Shown here: positions 22,421 to 32,674 of the stretch, in pieces
Layout of the letters: each line of letters starts with the position of its first letter
How positions within the stretch are numbered: position 1 is the stretch's first letter
NCBI GenBank assembly: GCA_013339895.1
Contig: JABACO010000015.1
Coordinates: forward strand, 6,845,680-6,909,679
Reading direction: 5' to 3'
Source: Ephydatia muelleri
Taxonomy: Eukaryota; Porifera; Demospongiae; Spongillida; Spongillidae
DNA length: 64,000 nucleotides
The notes under the pieces: model-generated
Database searches by the model: none
Told to the model about the DNA's origin: nothing
The model's input: only the letters and a program-made list of their open reading frames with translations
Position numbers and translations under genes: made by a program

Positions 22421-24961
22421 CTACAGGTAGCACTTGAAGCACACAAGAAGGTGCATGCCATCAACGAGGCAAGAGCCCTTCTGCACGAAGCCCCTGTCCC
22501 TCAGGTCCCAGAAGATGGCCTGGTGCAAGGAGAAGCCAAGACTGCTATGGAAGATGTTTACCAACTAAATGATTCTCCATCAGAAGCAGTCAACATTGAT
22601 GATATGGTTGCTAAGCTCAACCAGGATCAAGCACGAGTATTTGATCGTATCGTCACCCATCTTGTCCACCAAAAGAGACATGAAGATTGTCAAAGCACCT
22701 GCTCAAGCTTGCAGCCATTGTACATGTTCTTGAGTGGGGTTGGTGGAACAGGGAAGTCTTTTCTCATTCATACTTTTAAAGCTAAGATAGCTCAGCTATG
22801 GACAGACATGGGTGCCCTGACATGTGCATTATGTGCCCCAACTGGTCTGGCCGCATATAACATTAATGGTGTAACGGTACATCGCCTGTTTCAACTCCCA
22901 GTAGAACATGAAGGAAAAACGTCTACATATTGGCCCCTGCCCAAGGAATCCGTAAAGGTTATGCGAAATGGTTTTAGGCATTTGAAACTAATCATAATTG
23001 ATGAAGTTTCTATGCTCTCCAGTTTAAACCTAGCATGTATACACCTCAGACTGGAGGAGTTATTTGGGGGTGACCAATGGTTTGGGGGCATTAACATCCT
23101 GTTTGTAGGGGACATTTTACAGCTTCCACCTGTCCATGGCTCCCCTGTATTTCAGAGCATTTCAAACAAACTGATAGCTACTAGGCTAGGCTGCCTCACA
23201 TCTGTAAACATTTGGCATCTGTGCGTAGAATATGATGAGTTGATCATTAACCAGAGGCAGAAAGAAGATGTCGAGTTTGGTTTGTTGTTAAATGATGTGA
23301 GAACAGACTCTCTATCAGCAAACACTATTGCCACATTAAAGAATAAAGTGATGACATGCACCCCTCTAGAAAAGTTCCAAGATCTCCTAAAGAGTGGAAA
23401 ATCTCCTCTGAGTTTGTTTTCCACACGTAAAGCTTGTGAGATTTTCAATTTTGGCATGCTTGCAAACCTCAGAGTGGGCATTGTTGAGGTGCCATGTATA
23501 GATGAGACTGATGAGACTACAGGTCCAGTGAAGTGGACGAAGAGGGCTGCACCAGCTCTTCAAAAACTGAATCTAGACTGTAACTTGACAGCAGGTTTAG
23601 AGGCTGTTCTGAAGTTAGCAGTTGGTGCAAGAGTGATGCTACGTAGAAACATCAATACTATGGAAGGCTTAGTTAATGGGGCCCTAGGCACTGTTAAATC
23701 AATTGGCGTACATTGCATCCATGTCATGTTTGACCACAACCCTGCAAAAGAATGCCAAATCAAAAGAGTGCGAAGCAAATTTCAGGTAATTCAGAAATGC
23801 TTTGTATACCGAAAGCAGTTTCCTCTGATACTAGCATTTGCAGTGACCATCCATAAGTGCCAGGGTTTATCATTAGACTGTGCTATCATAGATCTCTCAT
23901 CTGATGTATTCACCACGGGTATGGCATATGTAGCATTGTCTCGTGTAAGGACACTAGAAGGTCTTCACCTAGTAGCATTTGATCCAAAATCAATAAAAGT
24001 CAACTTTGAATGTATTGAGGAGGTCAACAGACTCAGAAAAACATTAACACGTGACCTACCATCTCTAAAGGTACCAGACAAACAAACAGCTCATAATCAT
24101 AAGATCACTGCTTCACTTAGTGTAGTTGACCCAAGCAGAATAGTACCATTGCAGCCATCCAAACGCGCGAATGAGTTGAAAAAGCCACCAACTAAGAAGC
24201 GTAAATTGAATGATAGCTCTTGTAAAAAACAAAAAAAAACAATACCAGTTCTCCCAAGCAGTATTGTACCCACACTGCAGCCATCCAAACGTATGAGTGA
24301 GTTGAACAACCCACCAACTAAGAAGCATAAATTGGATGATGGCTCTTGTAAAATACACAACAAAAGAACACATCTGGTAGAACGTAGTGCACCTACAACC
24401 ACTTGGGATGTGTTCCGCTACCACCAAACTGATTTGACATGGCAACATGAAAAATGTGATGAACTAGGTCTTACTTTCCACAGTGAAATCCATACTGAAA
24501 AAGGGGGTGAGGGTGTTCACTTACATCGCCCTGACCTAACCACTGTAGTTAGAATTGTAGGTGATGGGAACTGTCTGTTTCGTTGTTTCTCCTACATAAT
24601 AACTGGGTCACAAGACCAACATTTTGAAATCCGCACAGCTATTGTTAGTCATATGAGGCACATTGCACCCTATCTGGAAAATGCACAGTGTGTTGAGATG
24701 GGCAGTAGCATAGAAGAGTACATATCTAACACAAGTATAGATGAGGTTAACTCTTGGGCAACCACAAACGAAATGTCAGTACTGGCCCACCTGTTAAAAT
24801 GTAACATATATAGTTATGGAACCATTAACCAAACATGGGAACCACGTTTTCCTAATCACATTGATCCTGGAATCATTGAAGATGTTACACAAAAATCTCT
24901 ATACATTGTTCATGTGCATGGTAACCATTTTGAAGTTGTTACATCTCAGCTCCCTCAATAG
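22397..24961 (+). CDS. PIF1-family helicase with C-terminal OTU protease domain (Helitron-type)
   Basis: 854 residues, uninterrupted. SF1B helicase motifs: Walker A GVGGTGKS (114-121), CAPTGLAA (146-153), Walker B IIIDEVSMLS (199-208), GDILQLPPV, LAFAVTIHKCQG, and YVALSRVRTLEGL. A linker of about 130 residues has two tandem copies of a PSKR..ELxxPPTKK(R/H)KL unit with Lys-rich, probably nuclear-localisation character. The C-terminal OTU domain keeps the expected catalytic set: D723 and C726 in VGDGNCLFRC and H844 in HGNHFEVV. Helicase and OTU domains are combined in several Helitron/Helentron proteins, where the helicase unwinds DNA for rolling-circle transposition. Here the Rep part is missing, but the frame is long and clean. 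ATG 22397 is the first in this frame after several in-frame upstream codons, so the true start may lie further 5'. It may be a recently inactivated element or a retained ORF. Confidence 0.85.
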   Translation: MLSDHHQRLQVALEAHKKVHAINEARALLHEAPVPQVPEDGLVQGEAKTAMEDVYQLNDSPSEAVNIDDMVAKLNQDQARVFDRIVTHLVHQKRHEDCQSTCSSLQPLYMFLSGVGGTGKSFLIHTFKAKIAQLWTDMGALTCALCAPTGLAAYNINGVTVHRLFQLPVEHEGKTSTYWPLPKESVKVMRNGFRHLKLIIIDEVSMLSSLNLACIHLRLEELFGGDQWFGGINILFVGDILQLPPVHGSPVFQSISNKLIATRLGCLTSVNIWHLCVEYDELIINQRQKEDVEFGLLLNDVRTDSLSANTIATLKNKVMTCTPLEKFQDLLKSGKSPLSLFSTRKACEIFNFGMLANLRVGIVEVPCIDETDETTGPVKWTKRAAPALQKLNLDCNLTAGLEAVLKLAVGARVMLRRNINTMEGLVNGALGTVKSIGVHCIHVMFDHNPAKECQIKRVRSKFQVIQKCFVYRKQFPLILAFAVTIHKCQGLSLDCAIIDLSSDVFTTGMAYVALSRVRTLEGLHLVAFDPKSIKVNFECIEEVNRLRKTLTRDLPSLKVPDKQTAHNHKITASLSVVDPSRIVPLQPSKRANELKKPPTKKRKLNDSSCKKQKKTIPVLPSSIVPTLQPSKRMSELNNPPTKKHKLDDGSCKIHNKRTHLVERSAPTTTWDVFRYHQTDLTWQHEKCDELGLTFHSEIHTEKGGEGVHLHRPDLTTVVRIVGDGNCLFRCFSYIITGSQDQHFEIRTAIVSHMRHIAPYLENAQCVEMGSSIEEYISNTSIDEVNSWATTNEMSVLAHLLKCNIYSYGTINQTWEPRFPNHIDPGIIEDVTQKSLYIVHVHGNHFEVVTSQLPQ

Positions 24962-25110
24962 TCGGTCTGCAATATCCATACTGTCAAATGATAGGAATGC
25001 TATTTTAAATCACAATTTATATTGTTACCTTGTGCTAACAATCAGCCACTGCCTGGGAGGTCAGTATATATCTCACATGTTTATGTGATTTGCTGCTTCT
25101 TGCATTCACT

Positions 25111-25400
25111 AATATAAATAAATTGCAGATGTAGGATTTCTTAAGTACATGTATCCAATTGTGTAAAAAGTAAGCAAACAAGGGATTCTGGAATTAATTT
25201 ATGCAATTACGAATTTATAATTATTACATACCTACATTTAGCATGCACGGAATCAGACGGGGTTATATGCTAAACGTAGGTATGTAATAATTATAAATTC
25301 GTAATTGCATAAATTAATTCCAGAATCCCTTGTTTGCTTACTTTTTACACAATTGGATACATGTACGTAAGAAATCCTACATCTGCAATTTATTTATATT
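25111..25400. mobile_element. Palindromic MITE upstream of OGFOD2
   Basis: Arms 25111-25243 and 25268-25400 are near-perfect inverted copies (outer end AATATAAATAAATTGCAGAT) with a loop of about 25 bp. The right end lies 25 bp before the OGFOD2 start codon. Confidence 0.85.
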
Positions 25401-25425
25401 AAATTTTTATATCTTGTTTTTTAAC

Positions 25426-27667
25426 ATGTCACGGTTTTTTATATGTGCGTGTTACTTTTCTCACAACATCTTCCTCAAGGCCTATAGCTTACACGTCGTA
25501 TTCAACAATGAGAAAGAGTTTCTGGAGCGCTATGGAGTGGTACGTACCTGCAATCAAACCGGCATGCAGCATACAGTGTGATTAGTTGGCACTCGTTTGC
25601 TTAACTATCAGGTTCTCAATTGAACTCAACAGACATTGAAGCAATGTGGCTGCGACACGGCAGAGAAACTAGACGATGTTCTTGCAACCGTAAGTCATTG
25701 TTTTGTAAAGCACTTGTCTATTTCTCGAAACCAAGCAGATTCAAACTGAAGTGAAAAGGCGCGCCAATAGGGAAACAGACCGCGCTAATAGATGCAAAGC
25801 AATTGCACAGAAGTACAGTCCGCTTCACCGTGCCGTGTACACCATTAAGGTGAGTATACTGGAGCCCTAGTAGAGTCTAATAGTCTAGTCCAGTAGTCTA
25901 GCTACAGTTGGAGCCCAGTACAGTGTAGTTATGGACCAGAGATTTCCTGTGCAGGAGTCGTATTTGGATCCATTGTTCATCAGGATTGTCGAGTACTGCA
26001 AGTCACCAGGATCGACTGTTGATGGTCTCGTGGAACTTGTCACTGTGGAGAAGGGTAATGTGTGAGAGCATTCAGTGTTTTGAATAGCATTGTGCACGCC
26101 TACATGTAATGGTGTAACTTCACCATTCCCACTTTCCCCCCCCCCCCCCCCCCCTGCACTCTCCCTGTGCAGCCGATGGGGTCTACTCCTTTCCTATGTT
26201 TACAGAGGACTATTGTATCATGCTTTTGGAGGAGATGGGCCACTTTGAGTGTGCTGATGTTCCCAAAGGAAGGCCAAACACCATGAACAACAAAGGGGTA
26301 TGTGAGTCATCCCACCCTCCATCCCTCCCATATCCCACCCCCCTCCCTCCCATATCCCATATCCCCTCCCTCCCATATCCCACCCCCTCCCTCCCATATC
26401 CCACCCCCTCCTCCCATATCCCATATCCCCTCCCTCCCATATCCACCCCTCCCTCATCTCACTCCCTCCCTCACTCCTTCCCCATATCCTCCACTCCGTC
26501 CATATCCCACCCCCTCCCGTCCCTATCCCACCCCCTCCTCCATATCTCACTCCCTCCCGCATATCCACTCCCGTCCTCCATATCCACCCCTCCCTCCCAT
26601 ATCCCACCCCCTCCCTCCATATCTCACACCCCTCTCCCTCCCATATCTCACCCCGCCCTCCCAGATCCCACCCTCCTCCCATATCCCACCTCACCCTCCC
26701 TCCCATATCCACCCACCTCTCTCCCAATATCCCTATCCCACCCCTCCTCCCATACCCAGGATCCCCCTCGCCTCCCATAATCCACCCCAGCCCCGCCTCC
26801 ATATCCCCTCCCTCCCATATCCCACCACTCCTCCCGTACACCCTCCCATTGTGAACTTGCTGCTTTCTTCGGAGAGGGAAGGAGTAACGTGTAGGGACAT
26901 CATTGATACCATGGAAACTGTTAATATATGATAAACTTCGTACACATGCACATCTTGTAACCTTCCTTCCCAATATGGTGAGGGGTGTGGCTCAAATAAT
27001 GAGGAGGTGGAGCAAAACTGGTATCATTGGTTGCCATGACACAGTCTGATTGATATATATGTGATTATCTCCTTTGTGGCCAGCATCACACTTTGGTTTT
27101 GCCCCTGCTCCCTCCCCTTCATAGATGCTGCTTGCAGAGATGGGTTTTGATGAGTCATTCATGAACCCATTGCGCGACCAGTTCCTGCTGCCCATAGCCC
27201 GCCTGCTGTTCCCAGAATGGGTGGGCAAGTCACTGGACTCGCACAGAGCATTTATTGTCCAATACTCTATGGGCAATGACACTGATCTCCGCTATCACTA
27301 TGACAACGCAGAGGTAACTTTGAACGTGTGCCTCGGCAAGACGTTCATGGGTGGTGACCTGTACTTTGGTCCGATGAAAGGGGTGAGGAGACTTTTTTTG
27401 TGTTTTAACCCTTCACATTCCCACCCTCTTAAGGCAAAGGCAGCGCCACAGCCAAGCCACATTTACCAGCATCGGCTTGGGAGGGGCATTTTACACAGAG
27501 GCTATCAAATGCACGGTGCTCATCCCATCACCGCTGGCGAGAGGTGCAATTTCATTATGTGGATGAGGTCATCCTCTGTCAGGAACCCGTCCTGTCCCAT
27601 GTGCGATCACCGTCCACAGCTGGTTCCAGCTTCAGACACTGGAGATGGCTTTACTGACGTCAAATGA
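25426..27667 (+). CDS. OGFOD2: OGFOD2, 2-oxoglutarate/Fe(II) dioxygenase domain protein 2
   Basis: Seven exons: 25426-25539, 25633-25689, 25739-25849, 25955-26054, 26173-26297, 27125-27382, 27434-27667. They total 999 nt, giving 332 residues in a continuous frame, close to vertebrate OGFOD2 (about 350). The match runs end to end: N-terminal CACYFSHNIF, VPKGRPNTMNNKG, LDSHRAFIVQY and C-terminal RNPSCPMCDHRP. The Fe(II) ligands are H and D of YHYDNAEVTLNV plus the distal H in GILHRGYQMHGAHP; R in AGERCNFIMWMR would bind 2-oxoglutarate. It is a prolyl-4-hydroxylase-like oxygenase with an uncertain substrate. Intron 5 is expanded by a CCCTCCCATATCCCA minisatellite. The last acceptor could be 27434 or the CACAG ending at 27451; both keep frame. 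AATAAA at 27911 is a likely poly(A) signal. Confidence 0.93.
26300..26860. repeat. CCCTCCCATATCCCA minisatellite in OGFOD2 intron 5
   Basis: About 35 degenerate units of 12-16 bp. The long open frames on both strands here are translations of the repeat. Confidence 0.93.
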
Positions 27668-28084
27668 GGATCATGTGACAAAGCAACAACAATTTTGTTG
27701 TAATTGTATATCGAGATAGCAGCCATAGCTAGGTAGATTGTCTTGGTGGAGTTGCGTGTGAACAAAGAGCAGTTTGATCATTGCAAATTTGTTGTCGATT
27801 TATTTATTTTTAAATCAATCAACGATGTACTTGAATTTGGGTTTTCATGGATTAACTGTCTTCAATTTAATAATTCCTATTTTTCCATTACTCTCTATCG
27901 AGTAGGAGGAAATAAACAAACAATTTCAATATGAATTATTTTTGGAACGAATTAAATAATTACATGTGGCTAGTTTTAAAAAACTAAACTGCTTTCCTTA
28001 GTTGTACGCTAACAAAAAATTAACTCGACTTATTGCTTTACTGTGCCAATTGTACTATTAGTGTGTACAACTCATGGACAACTG
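27668..28084. other. OGFOD2 3' region
   Basis: AT-rich and non-coding; contains the AATAAA at 27911-27916. Confidence 0.5.
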
Positions 28085-29150
28085 TTGAGACCATGGTTAA
28101 GTTGAGTCCATGGTTAAGTTGAGACCATGGTTAAGTTGAGACCATGGTTAAGTTAAGACCATGGTTAAGTTGAGGCCATGGTTAAGTTGAGGCCATGGTT
28201 AAGTTGAGGCCATGGTTAAGTTGAGACCATGGTTAAGTTGAGACCATGGTTAAGTTGAGACCATGGTTAACTTGAGGCCATGGTTAAGTTGAGGCCATGG
28301 TTAAGTTGAGACCATTGAGACCATGGTTAAGTTGAGACCATGGTTAAGTTGAGACCATGGTTAAGTTGAGACCATGGTTAAGTTGAGACCATGGTTAAGT
28401 TGAGACCATGGTTAAGTTGAGACCATGGTTAAGTTGACCATGGTTAAGTTGAGGCCATGGTTAAGTTGAGGCCATGGTTAAGTTGAGACCATGGTTAAGT
28501 TGAGACCATGGTTAAGGTTGAGACCATGGGTTAAGTTGAGGCCATGGTTAAGTTGAGGCCATGGTTAAGTTGAGACCATTGAGACCATGGTTAAGTTGAG
28601 ACCATGGTTAAGTTGAGACCATGGTTAAGTTGAGACCATGGTTAAGTTGAGACCATGGTTAAGTTGAGACCATGGTTAAGTTGAGGCCATGGTTAAGTTG
28701 AGGCCATGGTTAAGTTGAGACCATTGAGACCATGGTTAAGTTGAGACCATGGTTAAGTTGAGACCATGGTTAAGTTGAGACCATGGTTAAGTTGAGGCCA
28801 TGGTTAAGTTGAGGCCATGGTTAAGTTGAGACCGATTGAGACCATGGTTACCAGTTTGAGACCATGGTTAAGTTGAGGACCATGGTTAAGTTGAGACCAT
28901 GGTTAAGTTGAGACCATGGTTAAGTTGAGACCATGGTTAAGTTGAGACCATGGTTAAGTTGAGGCCATGGTTAAGTTGAGGCCATGGTTAAGTTGAGACC
29001 ATGGTTAAGTTGAGACCATGGTTAAGTTGAGACCATGGTTAAGTTGAGACCATGGTTAAGTTGAGACCATGGTTAAGTTGAGACCATGGTTAAGTTGAGA
29101 CCATGGTTAAGTTGAGACCATGGTTAAGTTGAGACCATGGTTAAGTTGAG
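28085..29150. repeat. 17-bp minisatellite (GAGACCATGGTTAAGTT)n
   Basis: About 62 units. Variants GAGGCCATGG occur in pairs and an interruption ACCATTGAGACC recurs near 28312, 28578, 28723 and 28832, so the array has higher-order structure. Each unit carries the palindrome CCATGG. Confidence 0.97.
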
Positions 29151-30007
29151 CATTTTTTTCCCCTCAGCTCTTCAACATATCTTATTTGTAAACTAATCTA
29201 ATTTCAACAACTGGAAATGGAAACTTGTCACATGACATCCTAGCCTTCAGAGCTCAGCCTAATGGCCTGCAGGATCAAATTTCAGGTACAGTATGAAAAT
29301 AAAAAAGTTAGATGCTGTTTAGAGGATGTCAGTTTTTAGTTAGCTATTTGTTTCGTTTCTCACCAATTTTAAACTCACAGTGGAATTTTGGATTGGACAG
29401 AGGTCATTGTTATGCGTGGTGCCATAAGCAGCATTAAACAACTGAATTGAATTATTGTAAGCAGTATTATTGTTGAAGATGAGGCACTAAGAATCTGGTC
29501 AAAACAGCAGAGCCCAGAAAGAGTGTGTTGTGTCAATTTGCTACATCATTGAATTTAAGGTTTTCACCCCAATGGTTGACTTTATAAGCCCTCATATTTT
29601 TGTAAGTGGTGGCACCAACCATGTTCATAATATTTTCAATTAGCGCAATGCATCTGGCAGATATTTGCTCAGATCTCATCACATGGTGTCCTCTCAGGCC
29701 ACACGTACTCAAGTCAACCTACACTTCTTGTCGTGGGTTCGTGATAATCACTGACTGTACCACCATCATGTCTGATGCCCACATCCTTCAATATGATAAT
29801 GATTTTGTAGCGTAACATTAGTGGCATTAGGTTGGGGGAGAGGAACAGGTACCAGGATTATACCACAGAATCTTACACACATTACCTGCATAACAAATCG
29901 GGCATACACGTGTACAGTGCATCACATTTAATTAAAAACATCATTGAAGGTCCGTCACATTCGTATGCATATTAATTTCTATTCCAAGCGTCCAAGTCCA
30001 TCATCTT
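29151..30007. other. Non-coding spacer
   Basis: No gene or repeat that I can support. It probably includes the 3' untranslated region of the minus-strand GPCR. Confidence 0.4.
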
Positions 30008-30958
30008 CTATTTTACTGAGCCATAATCGTTTAAATTCTTCCTTTCCATACGTTTATTCGCTTTCTTGCCAACTCTAGCCACCGTGACGTGAATAATGAG
30101 GGTTACTCCAGCTGCGAAGCTCCACCCTCCAACGCTTGCTGCGCTCAATTCAGGAAGAAAACTGTCTCTCATTACATATATGAATACACGGTTGATGGAT
30201 GGCGGGATGATAAGAATTAGAAATACGATAGGATATGCGGCCAATGGTAGCAGCTGTTTAAGAGCCTTCCAGTTTGGGCTTCCGTTGGAACCGAGCTGGC
30301 TTCTCATTTTTTTGCGCTGGGTGCACACTCTAACGGTCAGTACAGCTAGCATAACAACCATGGCCGAAGAAGACAAAGATAGAATGATCGTCGATGGTCC
30401 ATACCACAATACGAACTGCTCAATGACACCTTCTGTGTTAGGCGTACTTGGACTGTTATTATAGGAGCTTACTATCCAACACCATGATCCAGCAGGGCCA
30501 TATGTGTTCGTTGTGAAAGGCACAATGGCGATCACAACTGACAGGAACAGGGTACTCACAACGTACAGCGCTTCAAGCGCCTTCCAATTCTTGAGACAGA
30601 CCGCAAAGCTGAAGAGGTGGAACGCAATCCACCAGGTGAACAGGAGTTTTGCCCATTGCGAAAAGAATCCCACAAATGATAGCAATACGCACAAAGGACG
30701 AATAGACGTAATTGGATAGTGAAGGAATATTAAGAAAAGTGCACAAGCGGAAGCAAAGGACATGGCTGCCAAATCCTGATAGAGGGCCAAACGATAAACT
30801 GTTTTCTTGTGTAGTTTAAACACGAAAACCAATATGGCGGCAACACAACAAACCAGAGCTGCGACTCCGTTAATCGATCCGAAGGTTACCAACGCGAACG
30901 TGGACGATCCTCCACACGAAGCATTCGTCCCATTTGCGACAATCAAGTCGGTGGCCAT
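30008..30958 (-). CDS. Seven-helix GPCR, cAMP-receptor/GPR157-like
   Basis: Single exon, 316 residues from ATG 30958. Seven hydrophobic segments are visible, starting with GVAALVCCVAAILVFVF and ending with GGWSFAAGVTLIIHV. The extracellular part before helix 5 has GPAGSWCWIVSS, the pattern seen in class E (cAR-like) and GPR157-type receptors, and the first loop has LYQDLAAMSF. The short N-terminus has NGTN (possible N-glycosylation). The frame stays open upstream to 31051, but those codons come from the MITE at 30983-31218, so I chose the first ATG downstream of it. The tail is short and basic (KKANKRMERKN). Ligand unknown. The gene may have lost its original promoter or a leader exon. Confidence 0.8.
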   Translation of the reverse strand: MATDLIVANGTNASCGGSSTFALVTFGSINGVAALVCCVAAILVFVFKLHKKTVYRLALYQDLAAMSFASACALFLIFLHYPITSIRPLCVLLSFVGFFSQWAKLLFTWWIAFHLFSFAVCLKNWKALEALYVVSTLFLSVVIAIVPFTTNTYGPAGSWCWIVSSYNNSPSTPNTEGVIEQFVLWYGPSTIILSLSSSAMVVMLAVLTVRVCTQRKKMRSQLGSNGSPNWKALKQLLPLAAYPIVFLILIIPPSINRVFIYVMRDSFLPELSAASVGGWSFAAGVTLIIHVTVARVGKKANKRMERKNLNDYGSVK

Positions 30959-30982
30959 GCGCACTCCAATAAAAACTGATAT

Positions 30983-31218
30983 GGGACAGTTTTGCCCCAC
31001 GGTTAAAATGTTATAAACATGCATCGCGTTTGAATCGCTATAACCTCCCAACGGATAACGCTATCGACTTCCTATTTTCAACACATCATAGTGAAATGGT
31101 GTAGTATGAAGTGTTGAAAATAGGAAGTCGATAGCGTTATCCGTTGGGAAGTTATAGCGATTCAAACGCGATTCATTTTTATAACATTTTAACCGTGGGG
31201 CAATTTTCGCGGAAACCA
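30983..31218. mobile_element. Palindromic MITE, family A short form, copy 1
   Basis: Arms meet near 31085. Both contain GCCCCACGGTTAAAATG, CGCTATAAC(T/C)TCCCAACGG and GACTTCCTATTTTCAACAC. Sister copy at 59318-59545; related long form at 4258-5102. The left end is 25 bp upstream of the GPCR start codon. Confidence 0.85.
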
Positions 31219-31235
31219 ATAAAACTACATGCCAC

Positions 31236-31271
<36 letters not shown>

Positions 31272-31330
31272 ACCACCAACTACATTAAACTACACTAACA
31301 ACTCATGCTAATATTCACACACCGAGACTC

Positions 31331-32140
31331 CTAGCTAAGATGGCTTAGGCAATGCACAAGGTTCAACTTGCTGTAAAGTTCATGAGTGGCCTTGCTCCTC
31401 GTATATCCAGGACCCCAATTACCGTAGGACTCCACTGCTAAGGGAAGACAACTCCATCCTAGCTCAGAACACTTAGCATTGTAAGTTATGACATTTGCGG
31501 ATTTTTTTTTATTGTAGACCACCTCAGCCGCAAAACCAGAATGGGTACTTGACTGTTCCAACATTTTAGGCGTCAATGGAAATGTTATGGTAAAGTCAAA
31601 TGCAGCTGGTTTTCCCCACCTACCCAATTTTGCACTAAGACATCAGCTGGCCGAGAGTGCCACCCTCCACCTTACACTCAAATGTGCTTGATGGCAAAAC
31701 TCAACAAAAGCATCCCGCAGATGGTTATGGTGAAGAACTATACCATCCTCGCCCTACATGTAGTAGCTGCATGATGACCTAATGGGTCCAAAATTATGTC
31801 ACTGCAAAAGAGGACATGGAAGCCCCCCAGAGGTGTCCACACCTAACCACCACCAGATTGCTACACAAAACTCACTTGGGTCCAGGTGCAAGCCTAACTC
31901 TGCTATAGGCAGTCATCACAGTCAAGAAATGCATGAGGAGCCGATACAGAAAAGAGACAAGCTTTGATGGCTAGAGAAGAAGCATTCAACAGAAACCTAA
32001 AACGCTGAAGATCAAGACAACTAGAAAGAGTTCTCTGGTGAGCAGGTGATAACACAGTGGAGTCAACCCAACATCTGGAATTAATAATACCACAAAAATA
32101 CTGTAAACTCACTATTACAACCCTAATTGGGACGGAATCG
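31331..32140 (-). mobile_element. LINE 3' remnant (C-terminal region of a non-LTR retrotransposon ORF)
   Basis: The minus-strand frame at 31331-31627 encodes GKPAAFDFTITFPLTP and CSELGWSCLPLAVESYGNWG, the conserved tail that follows the reverse transcriptase in a common invertebrate LINE group. Upstream, in shifting frames to about 32140, traces of the zinc-finger block (DPLGHHA-like) remain. It is 5'-truncated with stops and frame breaks. No poly(A) tail recognised. Confidence 0.6.
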
Positions 32141-32439
32141 GTTCATTCTTCAAACATGAATGTATCTTTGAAAAGCGGCAAGATAGCACTGTGAGGCTGC
32201 AAATTTGCAATACCACACCTCTGGAGCTTTGTCACTCCATTTTGAAACATGAGTCCTTGCCGCTCTGTTCCTGGCTAATGACATCTCACAGGTGGAAGGT
32301 TTGGTGGTCACCGGGATTGCTAGAAATAAAAATAATTTCACAGCATCTTACAACTTCGACTGTTGCTGGATTGGATGGTAAGCATTGTGCAGCACTTTTG
32401 GACATTTTTATACAGCGCTTGAAGGGAGCCTACTTACCC

Positions 32440-32670
32440 TAGACAATAGTGGTGTAAAAAGCAAGGAAACAAGGGTCTAACAATAAGGGAAAATGTAATA
32501 GTCCTAAATTTAGCACAATGAATAACATAATATCACAAAAGTGCTAAATATAGGACAATTACATTTTTGCTTCTTGTTAGACCCTTGTTTTCTTGTCTTT
32601 TACACCACTATTGCCTTCAAATCCTATATACCACCAACTTTCTCATAGAGAATCTTGTGTAATTGCAGTC
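32440..32670. mobile_element. Palindromic MITE, family B, copy 1
   Basis: Arms share AGTGGTGTAAAAAGCAAGG / CTTTTACACCACTATTG and CAAGGGTCTAACAA. The right arm continues into CCTATATACCACCAACTTTCTC, which the left arm lacks, so the left end is truncated. Related copies at 34179-34477 and 59588-59884. Confidence 0.75.
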
Positions 32671-32674
32671 GCTA

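Noticed and set aside
26196-26980. Proline/serine-rich and glycine-rich frames
   Set aside because: Translations of the CCCTCCCATATCCCA minisatellite in the OGFOD2 intron; only 26173-26297 is coding.
28085-29150. Considered as a CRISPR array because of regular 17-bp repeats
   Set aside because: Tandem repeats with no unique spacers, in a eukaryotic context.
31038-31051. GPCR start at the first codon of the open frame (31051)
   Set aside because: Those codons fall inside the family A MITE palindrome, so the ATG at 30958 is preferred.
31331-31627. 98-codon minus-strand frame as a host gene
   Set aside because: GKPAAFDFTITFPL and LAVESYGNWG are typical of LINE C-termini, and flanking frames are broken.
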